From a virus: a stretch of DNA of 59,082 bases. Each line of letters begins with the position of its first letter. Within the stretch, counting starts at the first letter, position 1. The notes under the pieces are model-generated. The model was given only the letters and a program-made list of their open reading frames with translations, was not told the DNA's origin and did no database searches. The position numbers were made by a program, and so were the translations under genes. Location of the stretch: positions 1 to 59,082 of the IMG/VR virus record IMGVR_UViG_3300025309_000015; one strand, written 5' to 3'. This document shows positions 24,363-32,752 of this stretch, one piece after another.

Positions 24363-24756
24363 TGCTTTTTCTGCCTCTTCTTGAGAGTTTTATTTTGTTT
24401 TCTGCTTGTGCTTCTGGAGAGATATAAGCAGCTGCCACATCTTCAATTAATTGTTTAATTCCTATCTCTAATAAGACTTCTTGGGAATTTAACGTAATTA
24501 ACTCATATAATCCTAATATAGCCTTGATTCCCGCAAGATTTATACCTAATTCCCTAGTTAAATACTGAACAAACTTGCCTCTTTCGATATCGTTCATAGA
24601 ATAAAGCCGTCTATTTTTTGGAGATCTTCCAGGAACAAGAATTTTTTCATCATCGTAAATCCTCAAAGTTCTTTGATGGACCTGTAATAAATCAGCTACA
24701 ACACTGATTGGAAACATTGGCTTAGATGAATCAAGTTGGTTTTCTGTAGTTTTCAT
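24349..24756 (-). CDS. MerR-family regulator (HspR-like)
   Basis: This encodes a 135-aa protein. Residues 15-75 are a MerR winged-helix (FPISVVADLLQVHQRTLRIY, DDEKILVPGRSPKNRRLYS), with the R-x-Y/Y-x-x-x-D/I-R order of the family, and a C-terminal dimer helix. It is most like HspR stress regulators in pattern. It lies at the head of a subset of early genes and has a large inverted repeat upstream (24808-24877), a possible operator. Confidence 0.8.
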   Translation of the reverse strand: MKTTENQLDSSKPMFPISVVADLLQVHQRTLRIYDDEKILVPGRSPKNRRLYSMNDIERGKFVQYLTRELGINLAGIKAILGLYELITLNSQEVLLEIGIKQLIEDVAAAYISPEAQAENKIKLSRRGRKSNDKV

Positions 24757-24807
24757 AATTTTTCCTTTCGTTTTTTAGTAAATACAGTTTTTTATTTAAA
24801 CTGTTAT

Positions 24808-24877
24808 GTCATCCGGCATTAAAGCTAAATAGAAAAAGTAAAAAATATTTTAGTAATAATGGTAAATGTCGGATGAC
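24808..24877. repeat. 13-bp inverted repeat upstream of MerR gene
   Basis: GTCATCCGGCATT (24808-24820) and AATGTCGGATGAC (24865-24877) are inverted copies with one G-U mismatch across a 44-base AT-rich spacer. A smaller repeat ACAGTTT/AAACTGT (24784-24790 and 24798-24804) lies next to it. It could be a MerR operator, a replication site or a long-loop hairpin in the leader. The 260-bp gap holds no gene that I can see. Confidence 0.5.
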
Positions 24878-25015
24878 TAAGAGTTCGGAATAAATCAATT
24901 TATTAGCTCATAATTACACCGCCTTTTCGATAAACTACATTCAGTTATAATTTTTTGTTTTTACACCTTTAAAACCCAACGAGTCGGGCTGAAAAGGTTA
25001 TTTGGTTTTAAAAAA

Positions 25016-25528
25016 TTAAGTTACAAGTTGAAGCTTGCCTTGCATATTTTTTCTTTTGCCTTCCATAAAAAGCTTTGCTTCTCCTTCCACCTTTTTAATC
25101 ATTAATTCAGTTCTTTTTGGAAGTCCAATAATCCCCTCTTTACAGTTAGCTTCAAATTCTAAATATGGAGTATTAAGACATAAAGCCTTATTACCTAAAT
25201 CAGGAAATTTTTTAACTGCTGTTATAACGGCTCCTTGTCCAAGTGAAATTCCTCTTGTGTTCATATTTCCCGCATATTCGTCCGGAAGTTCTAACAAAAA
25301 TAAAAGTTCAGGAGTTAAATCTTCAAGAGCATTTATAAAATCCGAATGCGGCATATCTAAAGATTTAAAAACAGTTTCTTTTGTGTCTATGCCTGTTTCT
25401 CCAGACCATTCAATGTAATGGACCTCTGTTTCTTTTCCGTCATACTTGATTTTAGATATACGAATGTTCGTATCTGATGTTTGTTTTTCTGTTTCTTCTT
25501 TTTCATTTAAAATTGCTTGATTTTTCAA
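25016..25528 (-). CDS. Hypothetical early protein (170 aa)
   Basis: This encodes 170 aa, mixed alpha/beta (KYDGKETEVHYIEWSGETGI, NALEDLTPELLFLLELPDEY). It belongs to the recombination gene block upstream of the MerR gene. No firm family; similar proteins are frequent beside RecT-type genes in siphoviruses. Confidence 0.55.
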   Translation of the reverse strand: MKNQAILNEKEETEKQTSDTNIRISKIKYDGKETEVHYIEWSGETGIDTKETVFKSLDMPHSDFINALEDLTPELLFLLELPDEYAGNMNTRGISLGQGAVITAVKKFPDLGNKALCLNTPYLEFEANCKEGIIGLPKRTELMIKKVEGEAKLFMEGKRKNMQGKLQLVT

Positions 25529-25542
25529 TTTTGTATCTCCTT

Positions 25543-25953
25543 TTAATTAATGTCATTAAGGCTAAAAACTATTCCTTTGCAGGAAACTTCATCGTCCTCT
25601 ACGATGTCGAATGTTTCATGTGGGACAGGATTGTTAAATTTAAACATCCAACCGTTCGGCATTTCAGGGAACCCGCAATATTCTGAATGAATATAATTAG
25701 CGGATTCTATTAATTCTTGATAATAAGGGCAATCTTCGTCATCGCATTTATTTTCAATAAGTCCATTTTTGTTTAGATAAATACGATCTATCCCAAATTC
25801 TTCATCAATAGCACCTTTTAACTCTACTCCATCATCGGAGTAACCAAAAACAACAACCAAATTGTTTTCTTTCGCCTGTTTAGCTTCTTCTTTGGTAATT
25901 TCAGAACCGTATTGCCTGCCATTTAATAATTTTGCTAATTCTTTTGAATGCAT
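25543..25953 (-). CDS. Conserved phage protein of unknown function (136 aa)
   Basis: This encodes 136 aa. The start (MHSKELAKLLNGRQYGSEIT) and VVFGYSDDGVELKGAIDEEF match a recurring phage family in which GR-x-Y-G and GYSDD are conserved. A CDDEDCPYYQ segment and F-N-N-P-V-P-H are also typical. Function unknown; it is 6 bases upstream of RusA. Confidence 0.65.
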   Translation of the reverse strand: MHSKELAKLLNGRQYGSEITKEEAKQAKENNLVVVFGYSDDGVELKGAIDEEFGIDRIYLNKNGLIENKCDDEDCPYYQELIESANYIHSEYCGFPEMPNGWMFKFNNPVPHETFDIVEDDEVSCKGIVFSLNDIN

Positions 25954-25959
25954 AATGCT

Positions 25960-26325
25960 TTAAACCTCCTTTATTGTTACTTCTATACGAGCATTATCCT
26001 TATCTACAGAGAATTTATCTTCAAAACTTTCTACATTTTCCCAACCATCGTTTTCAATTACTCCTGCTTGCTGCATGCCGTCAAAAATATATTTTTTAGC
26101 TGAAGCAATATTGTCTTTATCACGTTTTTTGTTTGGCTCAATCCAATGAAAAATTACATGAATTTTTTTATATTTTTTCTTGCAATATCTACGAAAATAC
26201 ATTTCACAAATAGTTGTCATTTCTTGTTTTAAAGCATTTCCTGCTTTATGATGTTTGTTTGTTTCGTGTATTAGCTCGTTAAGCCCTACTAAACGTCCTT
26301 GAATTGTTATTATTTCGCTCTTCAT
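25960..26325 (-). CDS. RusA-like Holliday junction resolvase
   Basis: This encodes 121 aa. The core is IEPNKKRDKDNIASAKKYIF, then DGMQQAGVIENDGWENV, the aspartate pattern (D-x-D-N, D-G) of the RusA fold that resolves branched DNA. The length matches RusA (120 aa). It sits beside RecT, YqaJ and a PD-(D/E)XK nuclease, so it probably works in phage recombination and packaging-substrate clean-up. Confidence 0.85.
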   Translation of the reverse strand: MKSEIITIQGRLVGLNELIHETNKHHKAGNALKQEMTTICEMYFRRYCKKKYKKIHVIFHWIEPNKKRDKDNIASAKKYIFDGMQQAGVIENDGWENVESFEDKFSVDKDNARIEVTIKEV

Positions 26326-26664
26326 CTATAACAACTCCCAAGCTCTTTGTAATTTTTCAACATCTTCTTTCTTTGCCATTTTTGGGGCATTATTTGCTGT
26401 ATAATCTATATTTTCAGTGCTTATGTTTTTTTCAACTAAAATATCGATAGCTTCTTTAACAACAACTATCGCAGTACTAGTAGAACAGTTTTTATCTATT
26501 GACTGTACAAGAGCATCTCTACAGTCTGTCATGACTACCAACTCGCCTCTTTTCAAGGAAAGTTCTGCTCGTAATTTCATGTTTCTAATAAAAAGAGCTA
26601 TAAACGCATAAAGACAAAATGCTTCTATTGCTATAATTGCGTGCCACATATTTTCATATCCCAT
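26326..26664 (-). CDS. Membrane-anchored hypothetical protein
   Basis: This encodes 112 aa with one N-terminal membrane segment (HAIIAIEAFCLYAFIALFI) and a soluble helical part. A second ATG at 26649 has a better-placed GGGA and may be the true start (107 aa). Unknown function. Confidence 0.55.
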   Translation of the reverse strand: MGYENMWHAIIAIEAFCLYAFIALFIRNMKLRAELSLKRGELVVMTDCRDALVQSIDKNCSTSTAIVVVKEAIDILVEKNISTENIDYTANNAPKMAKKEDVEKLQRAWELL

Positions 26665-26690
26665 ATCTAAAATTTACTAACCGTTTTTGT

Positions 26691-27341
26691 TTAATATCTG
26701 TAATTAGCCTCGTTTAAAGCTAAATTTGCATTATATAAGTTCAAACAAGCTTCAAATCTATTTTCGTGAAGTTCAATATCTTGAACCTGAATAACTTCAA
26801 AATCTTCCTCCTCTTTGCTTCTACCAATACGAATTATTTTGTAATCATCAACCTCATATTCGTTATGTCTTAATAGCATTGCACCTGCTACAACCTGCGT
26901 ATGAGCTTCTAAAAAACACTTTTTTGATGTTTTGATATCAATAATTGTCTTTTTTCCGTTAAGCTCACAATAAAGGTCGAGAGTGCCGCAAAACCAATCA
27001 GAAGTTAATCTTATTTCTGATTCAATTATTTTAAAATCTTGTGTTTTAACCCAATTGAAGAAATGTTGGGCTTTATTCTTGCAATAAGCAATTTGTTGAG
27101 GTGTATAAATATTTTTCAAATATTCAAAGTCAATTTTGCCTATTTTTAAGAATTGCTCTATCATTTTATGAATAAGTTTTCCTGCTTCGGCTTCTTTACT
27201 ACGGTATTCAGAATATTTATGACCTTCTAAGCCGATTTGGTTAGCCCAATAAACAAGACTGGGCTTTGACATTACATCGATAATTGTTGTGATACCGGGA
27301 ACTTTTTTATATTCTGTTTTTGCCGTATTTGCTGTTGTCAT
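26691..27341 (-). CDS. PD-(D/E)XK nuclease (RecB-like)
   Basis: This encodes 216 aa. The core GTLDLYCELNGKKTIIDIKT with KTSKKCFLEAHTQVVAGAML shows the D...(D)xK...Q-x-x-x-Y/G-A pattern of the RecB/Cas4-like nuclease fold (Asp of GTLDL, Asp and Lys of IDIKT, Gln of TQVVAGA). It starts with helices for DNA binding. It is probably a phage exonuclease or resolvase working with RecT. Confidence 0.8.
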   Translation of the reverse strand: MTTANTAKTEYKKVPGITTIIDVMSKPSLVYWANQIGLEGHKYSEYRSKEAEAGKLIHKMIEQFLKIGKIDFEYLKNIYTPQQIAYCKNKAQHFFNWVKTQDFKIIESEIRLTSDWFCGTLDLYCELNGKKTIIDIKTSKKCFLEAHTQVVAGAMLLRHNEYEVDDYKIIRIGRSKEEEDFEVIQVQDIELHENRFEACLNLYNANLALNEANYRY

Positions 27342-27355
27342 TTTGAATGCCTTTT

Positions 27356-27544
27356 TTAACTATTTTTAAATTCTTCAATTGATTGACTAACTTCTCTTTT
27401 AAAAACCTGAAAAGAGTCTTCGCAGTAAGCTATGGTTTGATCGTTTGCAGTTCGATATTGGTTTTCAGCAATCATTCCTGCTAAATCAATTTGAAATTCA
27501 AGCATTTTTGCTTTAAACAACTCGAGTTTTATTTGTTTTTCCAT
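27356..27544 (-). CDS. Hypothetical protein (62 aa)
   Basis: This encodes a 62-aa helical acidic protein (FKAKMLEFQIDLAGMIAENQ). No motif. Between two early recombination genes. Confidence 0.5.
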   Translation of the reverse strand: MEKQIKLELFKAKMLEFQIDLAGMIAENQYRTANDQTIAYCEDSFQVFKREVSQSIEEFKNS

Positions 27545-27555
27545 AATGCCGTTCC

Positions 27556-28179
27556 TTATTTTTTAAAAAGTTCTAAATTGCTTGTCCATCCTGTTATTTT
27601 TTCGTTTTCGATTAAAACAAAATCTAAAACTCTATCCTTGTGTTTTAACAAAGATTTTTCTTCGTATTCCTCAGTTTCTTCAATATAAACATCAAAAATG
27701 CACTGAACACCGTCATCTACGCTTGTATTCTTAAATACAAAATACGGATATTTTTCTGCATCTATATTTTTTATAATCTGTGCAATTTCTTTGAATCTAT
27801 TGAAAATATGTTGTTCATATTCCCCTTTGCTATAAGCAGGACTTGATAAAAACAATAATATTGATTTATGAATAAAATCTTTATCTTTGCTGAAAAATGC
27901 TTGTTGATTGCATAATTCCCATACAACCCTATCTGGTTCACTATCTGAATTATTCAGAATTTCATTTAGTCTGCCAAAAAGAGTAGTATCAAACATGGAT
28001 TCACTTAAAAAATTTCTTGTTTCTTCCTGTTTTAAGGGAAAACTTTGTCGTCTTTCCGGTTGATATTTATTTAATAAAATATTCCAAACAATTGGACTAA
28101 AAAGCCAAGAATTTTGAAATTCATATAATTCATGACCTTTGAGGTCTATATCTATTAAAAATAAACTGCTATAACTCAC
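27556..28179 (-). CDS. Hypothetical protein (207 aa)
   Basis: This encodes 207 aa from GTG 28179, with AAGGAG 6 bases upstream. Helical with strands near the C-terminus (VQCIFDVYIEETEEYEEKSL, VLDFVLIENEKITGW). It lies downstream of a structured 260-base gap after recT. No family recognised. Confidence 0.6.
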   Translation of the reverse strand: MSYSSLFLIDIDLKGHELYEFQNSWLFSPIVWNILLNKYQPERRQSFPLKQEETRNFLSESMFDTTLFGRLNEILNNSDSEPDRVVWELCNQQAFFSKDKDFIHKSILLFLSSPAYSKGEYEQHIFNRFKEIAQIIKNIDAEKYPYFVFKNTSVDDGVQCIFDVYIEETEEYEEKSLLKHKDRVLDFVLIENEKITGWTSNLELFKK

Positions 28180-28200
28180 TTATTTCTCCTTATTTTTAAC

Positions 28201-28341
28201 TCATTCCCCCAAGGGGATCCGGTTTTTATCTCTTAAAAAATGGATAACCGGCAACCGTTTTTGTTGATATATCTGGGAGCTAACTATCAACTCAGGACTG
28301 CTTTTCATATAGCGTAAATGTCCCCTTGCTCTATCGGGCAT
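28201..28341 (-). CDS. Possible small basic protein (46 aa)
   Basis: An ATG at 28341 opens a 46-codon frame (PDRARGHLRYMKSSPELIVS and on), rich in R, L and I, in the gap between recT and the next gene. A GGG lies close upstream with short spacing. The gap is more GC-rich than its neighbours and holds hairpins (GGCAAGC/GCTTGCC). It could be a foreign fragment. Coding is moderately likely. Confidence 0.4.
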   Translation of the reverse strand: MPDRARGHLRYMKSSPELIVSSQIYQQKRLPVIHFLRDKNRIPLGE

Positions 28342-28445
28342 TTCCCTTATGTCCGCCTCTCTTGTTTAAGCTGCCTGAGAGGTTTATTAAGCAGCATTGC
28401 CCATTGCCATAATGGCAAGCATATAGCTTGCCTGCTCGGCGGGGG

Positions 28446-29396
28446 TTAGCTTGCCATTAAGTCGTAATAAGTATTTAGACTTACCTGATTGTTATTTTCT
28501 TTAAGCAGCTTTAAGAAAGCTTCTTTACCAATTTTCTTTTCAAGTGCTTCAAGTTCTATTTCGCTTGCAAATTCACTTTCAGGATCTGAAAGTTGAGATG
28601 AATCAGCTAAAAAAGGGTCGTCGTTTGTTTCAGGGATTGGAGTGCTTTTTGCTGCTCTTGGTTTTATATCGATGATTTTCTCGTCTGTTTTATCAAAATC
28701 AATATCACTGCCCTCAATATAAGCTTTTTGCTGCTCTTGGTTATCAAAATCAATCTCAATGTTTTTACAGAGCCTTCTTTGTACAGTTTTTTTGTACATT
28801 TCCCCTGTTGTATTAACCCAAGCTTTGCTATTTTTAGCCTTTGAAAAATTTTCTCTAATGCCTTCAATTTCCTCTTTACCCATAGATTCATAAGCTAATG
28901 AACCGTCCATATAAAGTACAACAGCAAAAGCTCCCTTTATAGGTGCATTATTAAAAGGAATTGGAGTAAAATTAATTGTTTGCACTCCATCAATAACTTT
29001 TTCCTCGAAAAAATCGCCTTCCCTGACCAATTTTGGATAAATGTCTTTTATCGGGGTTATACTATATTTTTTAGCGATTTTTTTATCACCTTTATAATCA
29101 GTCTGAAACTGTAATTCATTTCCATAAGGGATGGCATAACATTCTCTTCTGAAGAAATCTAAGCCTAAAAAAGCCCCTTTGAGCATAGTTCTTGCAACGC
29201 TAAGAGGTTGCATATTTTCAATACCTTTGGTATCATTTAAAACAGTCATACAGTTTTGCAAGAAACGTGTTTGATTGAAATCTTTCGGTAGAGCTGCCGC
29301 TTTTTCGTCAAGTAAAGTATTTAAATTGCTATGAATTTTTTCTAATGGTGTCATAGGTCTTTGTTGTTGTTTTGTTAAGGTATTTTGTACTAACAT
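28446..29396 (-). CDS. recT: RecT-family recombinase
   Basis: This encodes 316 aa from ATG 29396, with GGAG 7 bases upstream. The core (QPLSVARTMLKGAFLGLDFF, YAIPYGNELQFQTDYKGDKK) and KGAFAVVLYMDGS are standard RecT motifs. RecT binds single-stranded DNA and anneals strands during homologous recombination. The C-terminal 90 residues are a low-complexity acidic tail, longer than in E. coli RecT (269 aa). It pairs with the YqaJ exonuclease at 31147-31782. Confidence 0.9.
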   Translation of the reverse strand: MLVQNTLTKQQQRPMTPLEKIHSNLNTLLDEKAAALPKDFNQTRFLQNCMTVLNDTKGIENMQPLSVARTMLKGAFLGLDFFRRECYAIPYGNELQFQTDYKGDKKIAKKYSITPIKDIYPKLVREGDFFEEKVIDGVQTINFTPIPFNNAPIKGAFAVVLYMDGSLAYESMGKEEIEGIRENFSKAKNSKAWVNTTGEMYKKTVQRRLCKNIEIDFDNQEQQKAYIEGSDIDFDKTDEKIIDIKPRAAKSTPIPETNDDPFLADSSQLSDPESEFASEIELEALEKKIGKEAFLKLLKENNNQVSLNTYYDLMAS

Positions 29397-29407
29397 CAAT
29401 TTTCTCC

Positions 29408-29779
29408 TTATTTTTTAATGTATTTATCTACTAACTCATAATGTTTTTTAGTTGCTTCTGCTGAATCGTCGCATCTGTAGCCATCTATAGAACTCCAGTT
29501 TTTGACTTCTCCGTTTTTATCCTCTCTAAAAACCATTGTTTCTATAAGAGATTCGCTGTTTATCTTCTCAAAAGGGTTTGCTTTATCATTGCCCGAATAT
29601 GTTCTCATCATTCCAACCGTGCTAATCCTGAACCGTTTGCCTTTTCGGGAAAGAATGTGGTGATGAAGCCTAAGCAAGCATTTTTCATGACAGATAAAAT
29701 GACCTGCAAAACAGTCTGCTCGATGAGTACCATTTTCTGTAGGATATATTGTTTCAAACTGTTCTTGGGTTAATGACAA
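29408..29779 (-). CDS. Hypothetical Cys/His-rich protein
   Basis: This encodes 123 aa. Residues 18-45 (RADCFAGHFICHEKCLLRLH, then HHILS) carry several Cys and His residues that could bind metal. It lies 12 bases upstream of recT. No family recognised. Confidence 0.55.
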   Translation of the reverse strand: MSLTQEQFETIYPTENGTHRADCFAGHFICHEKCLLRLHHHILSRKGKRFRISTVGMMRTYSGNDKANPFEKINSESLIETMVFREDKNGEVKNWSSIDGYRCDDSAEATKKHYELVDKYIKK

Positions 29780-29780
29780 G

Positions 29781-29996
29781 TTATTCTCCTTCTAAATTTC
29801 TAATTTCACCGTATTTAGAGATTCTTTCGCCTTCAAGTTCGTGTATTTTAATCAAGGCTCTTTCTTTATAACCTTCGGCTTCTTTTATATTATTGATAAT
29901 TCTGACTACAGCACATGCGGTTTCGTTTATTTTGTTGTTTAAACAATCTATATCAGCCTGTAATAGTTTTCTTTTTGACTCGGTTATTGAATCCAT
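29781..29996 (-). CDS. Small coiled-coil protein (71 aa)
   Basis: This encodes 71 aa, a continuous helix with heptads (KRKLLQADIDCLNNKINETA, YKERALIKIHELEGERISKY). One base separates it from each neighbour. It may be a partner of the DUF1351 protein. Confidence 0.6.
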   Translation of the reverse strand: MDSITESKRKLLQADIDCLNNKINETACAVVRIINNIKEAEGYKERALIKIHELEGERISKYGEIRNLEGE

Positions 29997-30869
29997 CTAC
30001 TTAACGCTCCCAAATTTTATGCCATTATTAAGCAGAAATTGTTTTAAGTCGTCGAATTGTTCCTGTGTACCTTCAACCCAAAATTTAACTATTCTGGTTT
30101 CAGGTTTTTCAAGAATTGCAACTGGTGATTGTTCCGGCATTGGTTGAACTGGTAAAATTTCCTTACTTGTTGGCTGAACTGCCTGAGCTAAAACCGTTGA
30201 AATTGTTTGCTGCTTTGCCTGTGCTTCCTGTATTGCTTTTTCTTCTAAAGATGCTTTTCTTTCTTCAAGCCTTGTTTTTTCTCTTAAAGCAGAAGAAATA
30301 TCAAAAGTTTTTAAATATGTATCTTTGATATTTAATTCAAATTCACTTTTTAAATCGTTTATAGTAGCCAAATCGAATTGAACTTTAGCAAGAAATTCGC
30401 TTATTTCAGTTTCGATATTTTTCATAGAAACAGTTACGTTAAGCCATTTCTGGTTAAAAATCTTCTCAAGAGGTACTAAATTTGCTAAATCGCCAACATT
30501 ATTCAGGTAAAAACTTGTTATTTCTTCACGTTTTTCAGTCTGTTTTTTTGTTTCGTAAGCTTTTACCTGTGTGTCAATCTCTAAAGCGACATTATCAACA
30601 AGGCATACAAGCTCTTTCATCTGTGCTTCAAATTGCTCAACAGGTTTTAAACACACTGCTTTAACTTTTTTACGTTCGGAATCAAAAGCAGCTTTTACTT
30701 TGTTAAGGGTTGCTCTGTCTTTTTTAGCTTCTTGTATTGCATCATCTGTATATTTCAACCCTTTGAATTTTTCGGTACTTTCCTGAAGCCAAGTTTTTAT
30801 TTCTTCAAAATTAAAAGCGATGGGCTTATATTCTTGCTCTTGTAATGCCGGCAAATATTTGATTTCCAT
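29997..30869 (-). CDS. DUF1351 recombination-associated protein
   Basis: This encodes about 290 aa from ATG 30869 (AAGGAG 11 bases upstream). The order matches DUF1351: helical N-half (YTDDAIQEAKKDRATLNKVK, FDSERKKVKAVCLKPVEQFE), long coiled coil, and a C-terminal small domain (VKFWVEGTQEQFDDLKQFLL). These proteins are found beside RecT and YqaJ in siphoviruses and presumably assist recombination. An upstream start at 30974 would add 35 residues but overlaps the next gene. Confidence 0.8.
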   Translation of the reverse strand: MEIKYLPALQEQEYKPIAFNFEEIKTWLQESTEKFKGLKYTDDAIQEAKKDRATLNKVKAAFDSERKKVKAVCLKPVEQFEAQMKELVCLVDNVALEIDTQVKAYETKKQTEKREEITSFYLNNVGDLANLVPLEKIFNQKWLNVTVSMKNIETEISEFLAKVQFDLATINDLKSEFELNIKDTYLKTFDISSALREKTRLEERKASLEEKAIQEAQAKQQTISTVLAQAVQPTSKEILPVQPMPEQSPVAILEKPETRIVKFWVEGTQEQFDDLKQFLLNNGIKFGSVK

Positions 30870-30892
30870 TTGTACTTTTGCTCCTTTTTTGT

Positions 30893-31135
30893 TTACCCCA
30901 AAATAGGGTGTCTGCATTCGTATTTGTTTTTTAATAAATTTATTGTTTCGGTATCGTTGAAATATCCTGAGCAATAACCAATATTTGAATTTACTATTCT
31001 TGTCGCTTCCTCACTGCTTTTGCCTGTATCTTTAATCACTTCGTTTATATATGCCTTTTTAGCCATTTTGTGATGATTAGATTTAGCGGCTCTAACAAGA
31101 AAATCAATCATTTCGCCCATATTTTTCTTTTTCAT
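30893..31135 (-). CDS. Hypothetical protein (80 aa)
   Basis: This encodes 80 aa (MIDFLVRAAKSNHHKMAKKA, NEVIKDTGKSSEEATRIVNS). A helical early gene between YqaJ and DUF1351. No family recognised. Confidence 0.55.
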   Translation of the reverse strand: MKKKNMGEMIDFLVRAAKSNHHKMAKKAYINEVIKDTGKSSEEATRIVNSNIGYCSGYFNDTETINLLKNKYECRHPILG

Positions 31136-31146
31136 TTGTTTTGTCC

Positions 31147-31782
31147 TTATATTGATGGAAGCTTAAGAGGTGGCATTTGGTCGTTTTTCACATATTCCCA
31201 GAACTTAATTTCTTCGTTTTCAACAAGTTCTATGTCTAATAGTCTTTCTGAGCGTTCAAAATGGTAAACGTCTTCCCATATTTTCTTTTTTCCATCTCGT
31301 TTAGAGATAAACCTTGCGTTTAATATTGCAAATTCATATCCTGTAGCTAAAAGCCCCTGTATTACTTGTATGTAATAATGTTGTGGCACTTGGTTATCCC
31401 ATTTTTGTCTTTGAACAGATGAATCTAAATGAACTGTTTTTGATTCATAAACTCCTTTTCTGCCTGTTGATTTTTCGGTAAGTTCCCCATCAAGCGAAGA
31501 AAAGATAAAATTGTGTTTTGGATGTGTTCTTAGGTCAAATGGTTTATGTATTAGCTCATATTCAGGATAGTCAAGCTTAAAAAGCTCTATAATATGAATT
31601 TCTGCTTTATTACCATAGTCAACACGTGGGTTTTCGGAAATATCTTTCTGCTTTTTTCTACCTGTTTTTATTTCCCAAAGGTCAACATTAGTCATGTATG
31701 GGCTGTAACCTAATATAGCTGCAACATCTGATCCGCCTATGCCTTTATTTCTTTTTTTTAGCCATTCTTCTCTGGTTGTCAT
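31147..31782 (-). CDS. YqaJ-family exonuclease
   Basis: This encodes 211 aa. The core is REEWLKKRNKGIGGSDVAAI, then FSSLDGELTEKSTGRKGVYE and SKTVHLD, then PQHYYIQVIQGLLATGYEFA. This gives the catalytic D (SLDGE), E-x-K (YESK) and Q-x-x-x-Q (HYYIQVIQ) set of the lambda-exonuclease/YqaJ fold. It resects double-strand ends to make substrate for RecT. Confidence 0.9.
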   Translation of the reverse strand: MTTREEWLKKRNKGIGGSDVAAILGYSPYMTNVDLWEIKTGRKKQKDISENPRVDYGNKAEIHIIELFKLDYPEYELIHKPFDLRTHPKHNFIFSSLDGELTEKSTGRKGVYESKTVHLDSSVQRQKWDNQVPQHYYIQVIQGLLATGYEFAILNARFISKRDGKKKIWEDVYHFERSERLLDIELVENEEIKFWEYVKNDQMPPLKLPSI

Positions 31783-31812
31783 TGTTTTTCCTTCATAACT
31801 TTTAAGGGGGAT

Positions 31813-31849
31813 GGGAATACAGTATGTTGGTAGGGATTACTGCATTCCC
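31813..31849. repeat. 12-bp inverted repeat between early genes
   Basis: GGGAATACAGTA (31813-31824) pairs with TACTGCATTCCC (31838-31849), one mismatch, 13-base loop. It lies between the 49-aa gene and YqaJ. It may be an attenuator, processing site or repressor site. Confidence 0.6.
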
Positions 31850-31986
31850 TGTTCACTTTTAACTTTATTTAGCAAAACAGTTATGTTTAATGCTATTAAA
31901 TCTAATTGACCTTCGTTATAGTTATCTTTGTTTTGTTTTAGTGCTTTATGCGCTAATGTTGACATTTCTTCCAATATTGTTTTCAT
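31837..31986 (-). CDS. Small protein (49 aa)
   Basis: This encodes 49 aa (MKTILEEMSTLAHKALKQNK then NITVLLNKVKSE), helical. AGAGG lies 5 bases upstream of the ATG. Its stop lies in the inverted repeat at 31813-31849. Unknown function. Confidence 0.6.
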   Translation of the reverse strand: MKTILEEMSTLAHKALKQNKDNYNEGQLDLIALNITVLLNKVKSEQGMQ

Positions 31987-31997
31987 TTTTACCTCTC

Positions 31998-32261
31998 TTA
32001 AAAAGGGACTTCATCTTCTAACCTTGCTTTTGACTTAAAAATATCTTTAATTAGCTTGAATCTATAAGTAAAAAAGAGTTCTATTTTCCATAATTTCAGT
32101 TTAATTTTTTGCTTTAAGGTTTTATTAGTGTAATAACGCTTTGTTGTGAATGTTTCGTTTAATCCAGTATCTATATTGTCGGAATAATCTTGATGCTCTG
32201 CTTCCCAAAATGCTTCATATCCACTGCGTTCGGCATCTGCCTCTAACCAATCATCAAACAT
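31998..32261 (-). CDS. Hypothetical protein (87 aa)
   Basis: This encodes 87 aa with an acidic N-terminus and a lysine-rich helix (KTLKQKIKLKLWKIELFF). It shares one base with the preceding gene. No family recognised. Confidence 0.55.
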   Translation of the reverse strand: MFDDWLEADAERSGYEAFWEAEHQDYSDNIDTGLNETFTTKRYYTNKTLKQKIKLKLWKIELFFTYRFKLIKDIFKSKARLEDEVPF

Positions 32262-32524
32262 TAAGACACCTCAAGATATTCTCTTTGTTCGCAATCAATA
32301 GAGCACAACTTGTTTGAAAATGAGCCTGTTCTCTCATACAATTCACCGCATGAATAACATTCATAGAGTTCATATTCTTCAAGAATCCTTCTTTTTGTGT
32401 CTTTTAGCGTATTAACGGCAATGGCTATTTTGTATTGAGGAATTCCGCATTTAGTCCAACTGCCGGAAATTGATATAATCTGTTTGTTGATGATTTCTAT
32501 AGTTTTTGCTACATCTTGGTACAT
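32261..32524 (-). CDS. Zinc-finger-like early protein (87 aa)
   Basis: This encodes 87 aa from ATG 32524 (GGAG 6 bases upstream); a longer reading to 32665 would overlap the RHH gene and lacks a ribosome site. The C-terminal part (CYSCGELYER, LCSIDCEQRE) has four cysteines in a zinc-finger spacing. It is an early gene just downstream of the RHH repressor. Confidence 0.65.
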   Translation of the reverse strand: MYQDVAKTIEIINKQIISISGSWTKCGIPQYKIAIAVNTLKDTKRRILEEYELYECYSCGELYERTGSFSNKLCSIDCEQREYLEVS

Positions 32525-32567
32525 AATTTTCTCCGTATTTGTTATACAAATAGATGATTCTACTGTT

Positions 32568-32726
32568 TTACTTTGTGATGTATAATTGTTTATCAGGTAC
32601 GAAACCTTTAGAAATATAATCGAGCAATAACTCTGTAAGATTGTTAAAACCTTTCTTGGCGGCAATAATACGAAGTTCTTGTTTATTTATATTTTCTGGA
32701 AGCCTTAAACCTACTTGTTGATTCAT
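32568..32726 (-). CDS. Ribbon-helix-helix repressor (52 aa), leftward
   Basis: This encodes 52 aa (MNQQVGLRLPENINKQELRI, IAAKKGFNNLTELLLDYIS), an Arc/CopG-type fold in which VGLRLP is the DNA-binding strand. It is the first gene of the leftward early operon, with AAGGA 8 bases upstream. It faces another RHH gene across a palindromic operator (32753-32787) and probably represses its own promoter. Confidence 0.75.
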   Translation of the reverse strand: MNQQVGLRLPENINKQELRIIAAKKGFNNLTELLLDYISKGFVPDKQLYITK

Positions 32727-32752
32727 TTTGTATCCTTTCGTTTATCTGTTAT

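Noticed and set aside
10495-28310. Shared decamer GGGAGCTAAC at about 10498 and 28291 as a repeated RNA motif
   Set aside because: One 10-base match in two contexts is expected by chance in 59 kb; flanking stems differ.
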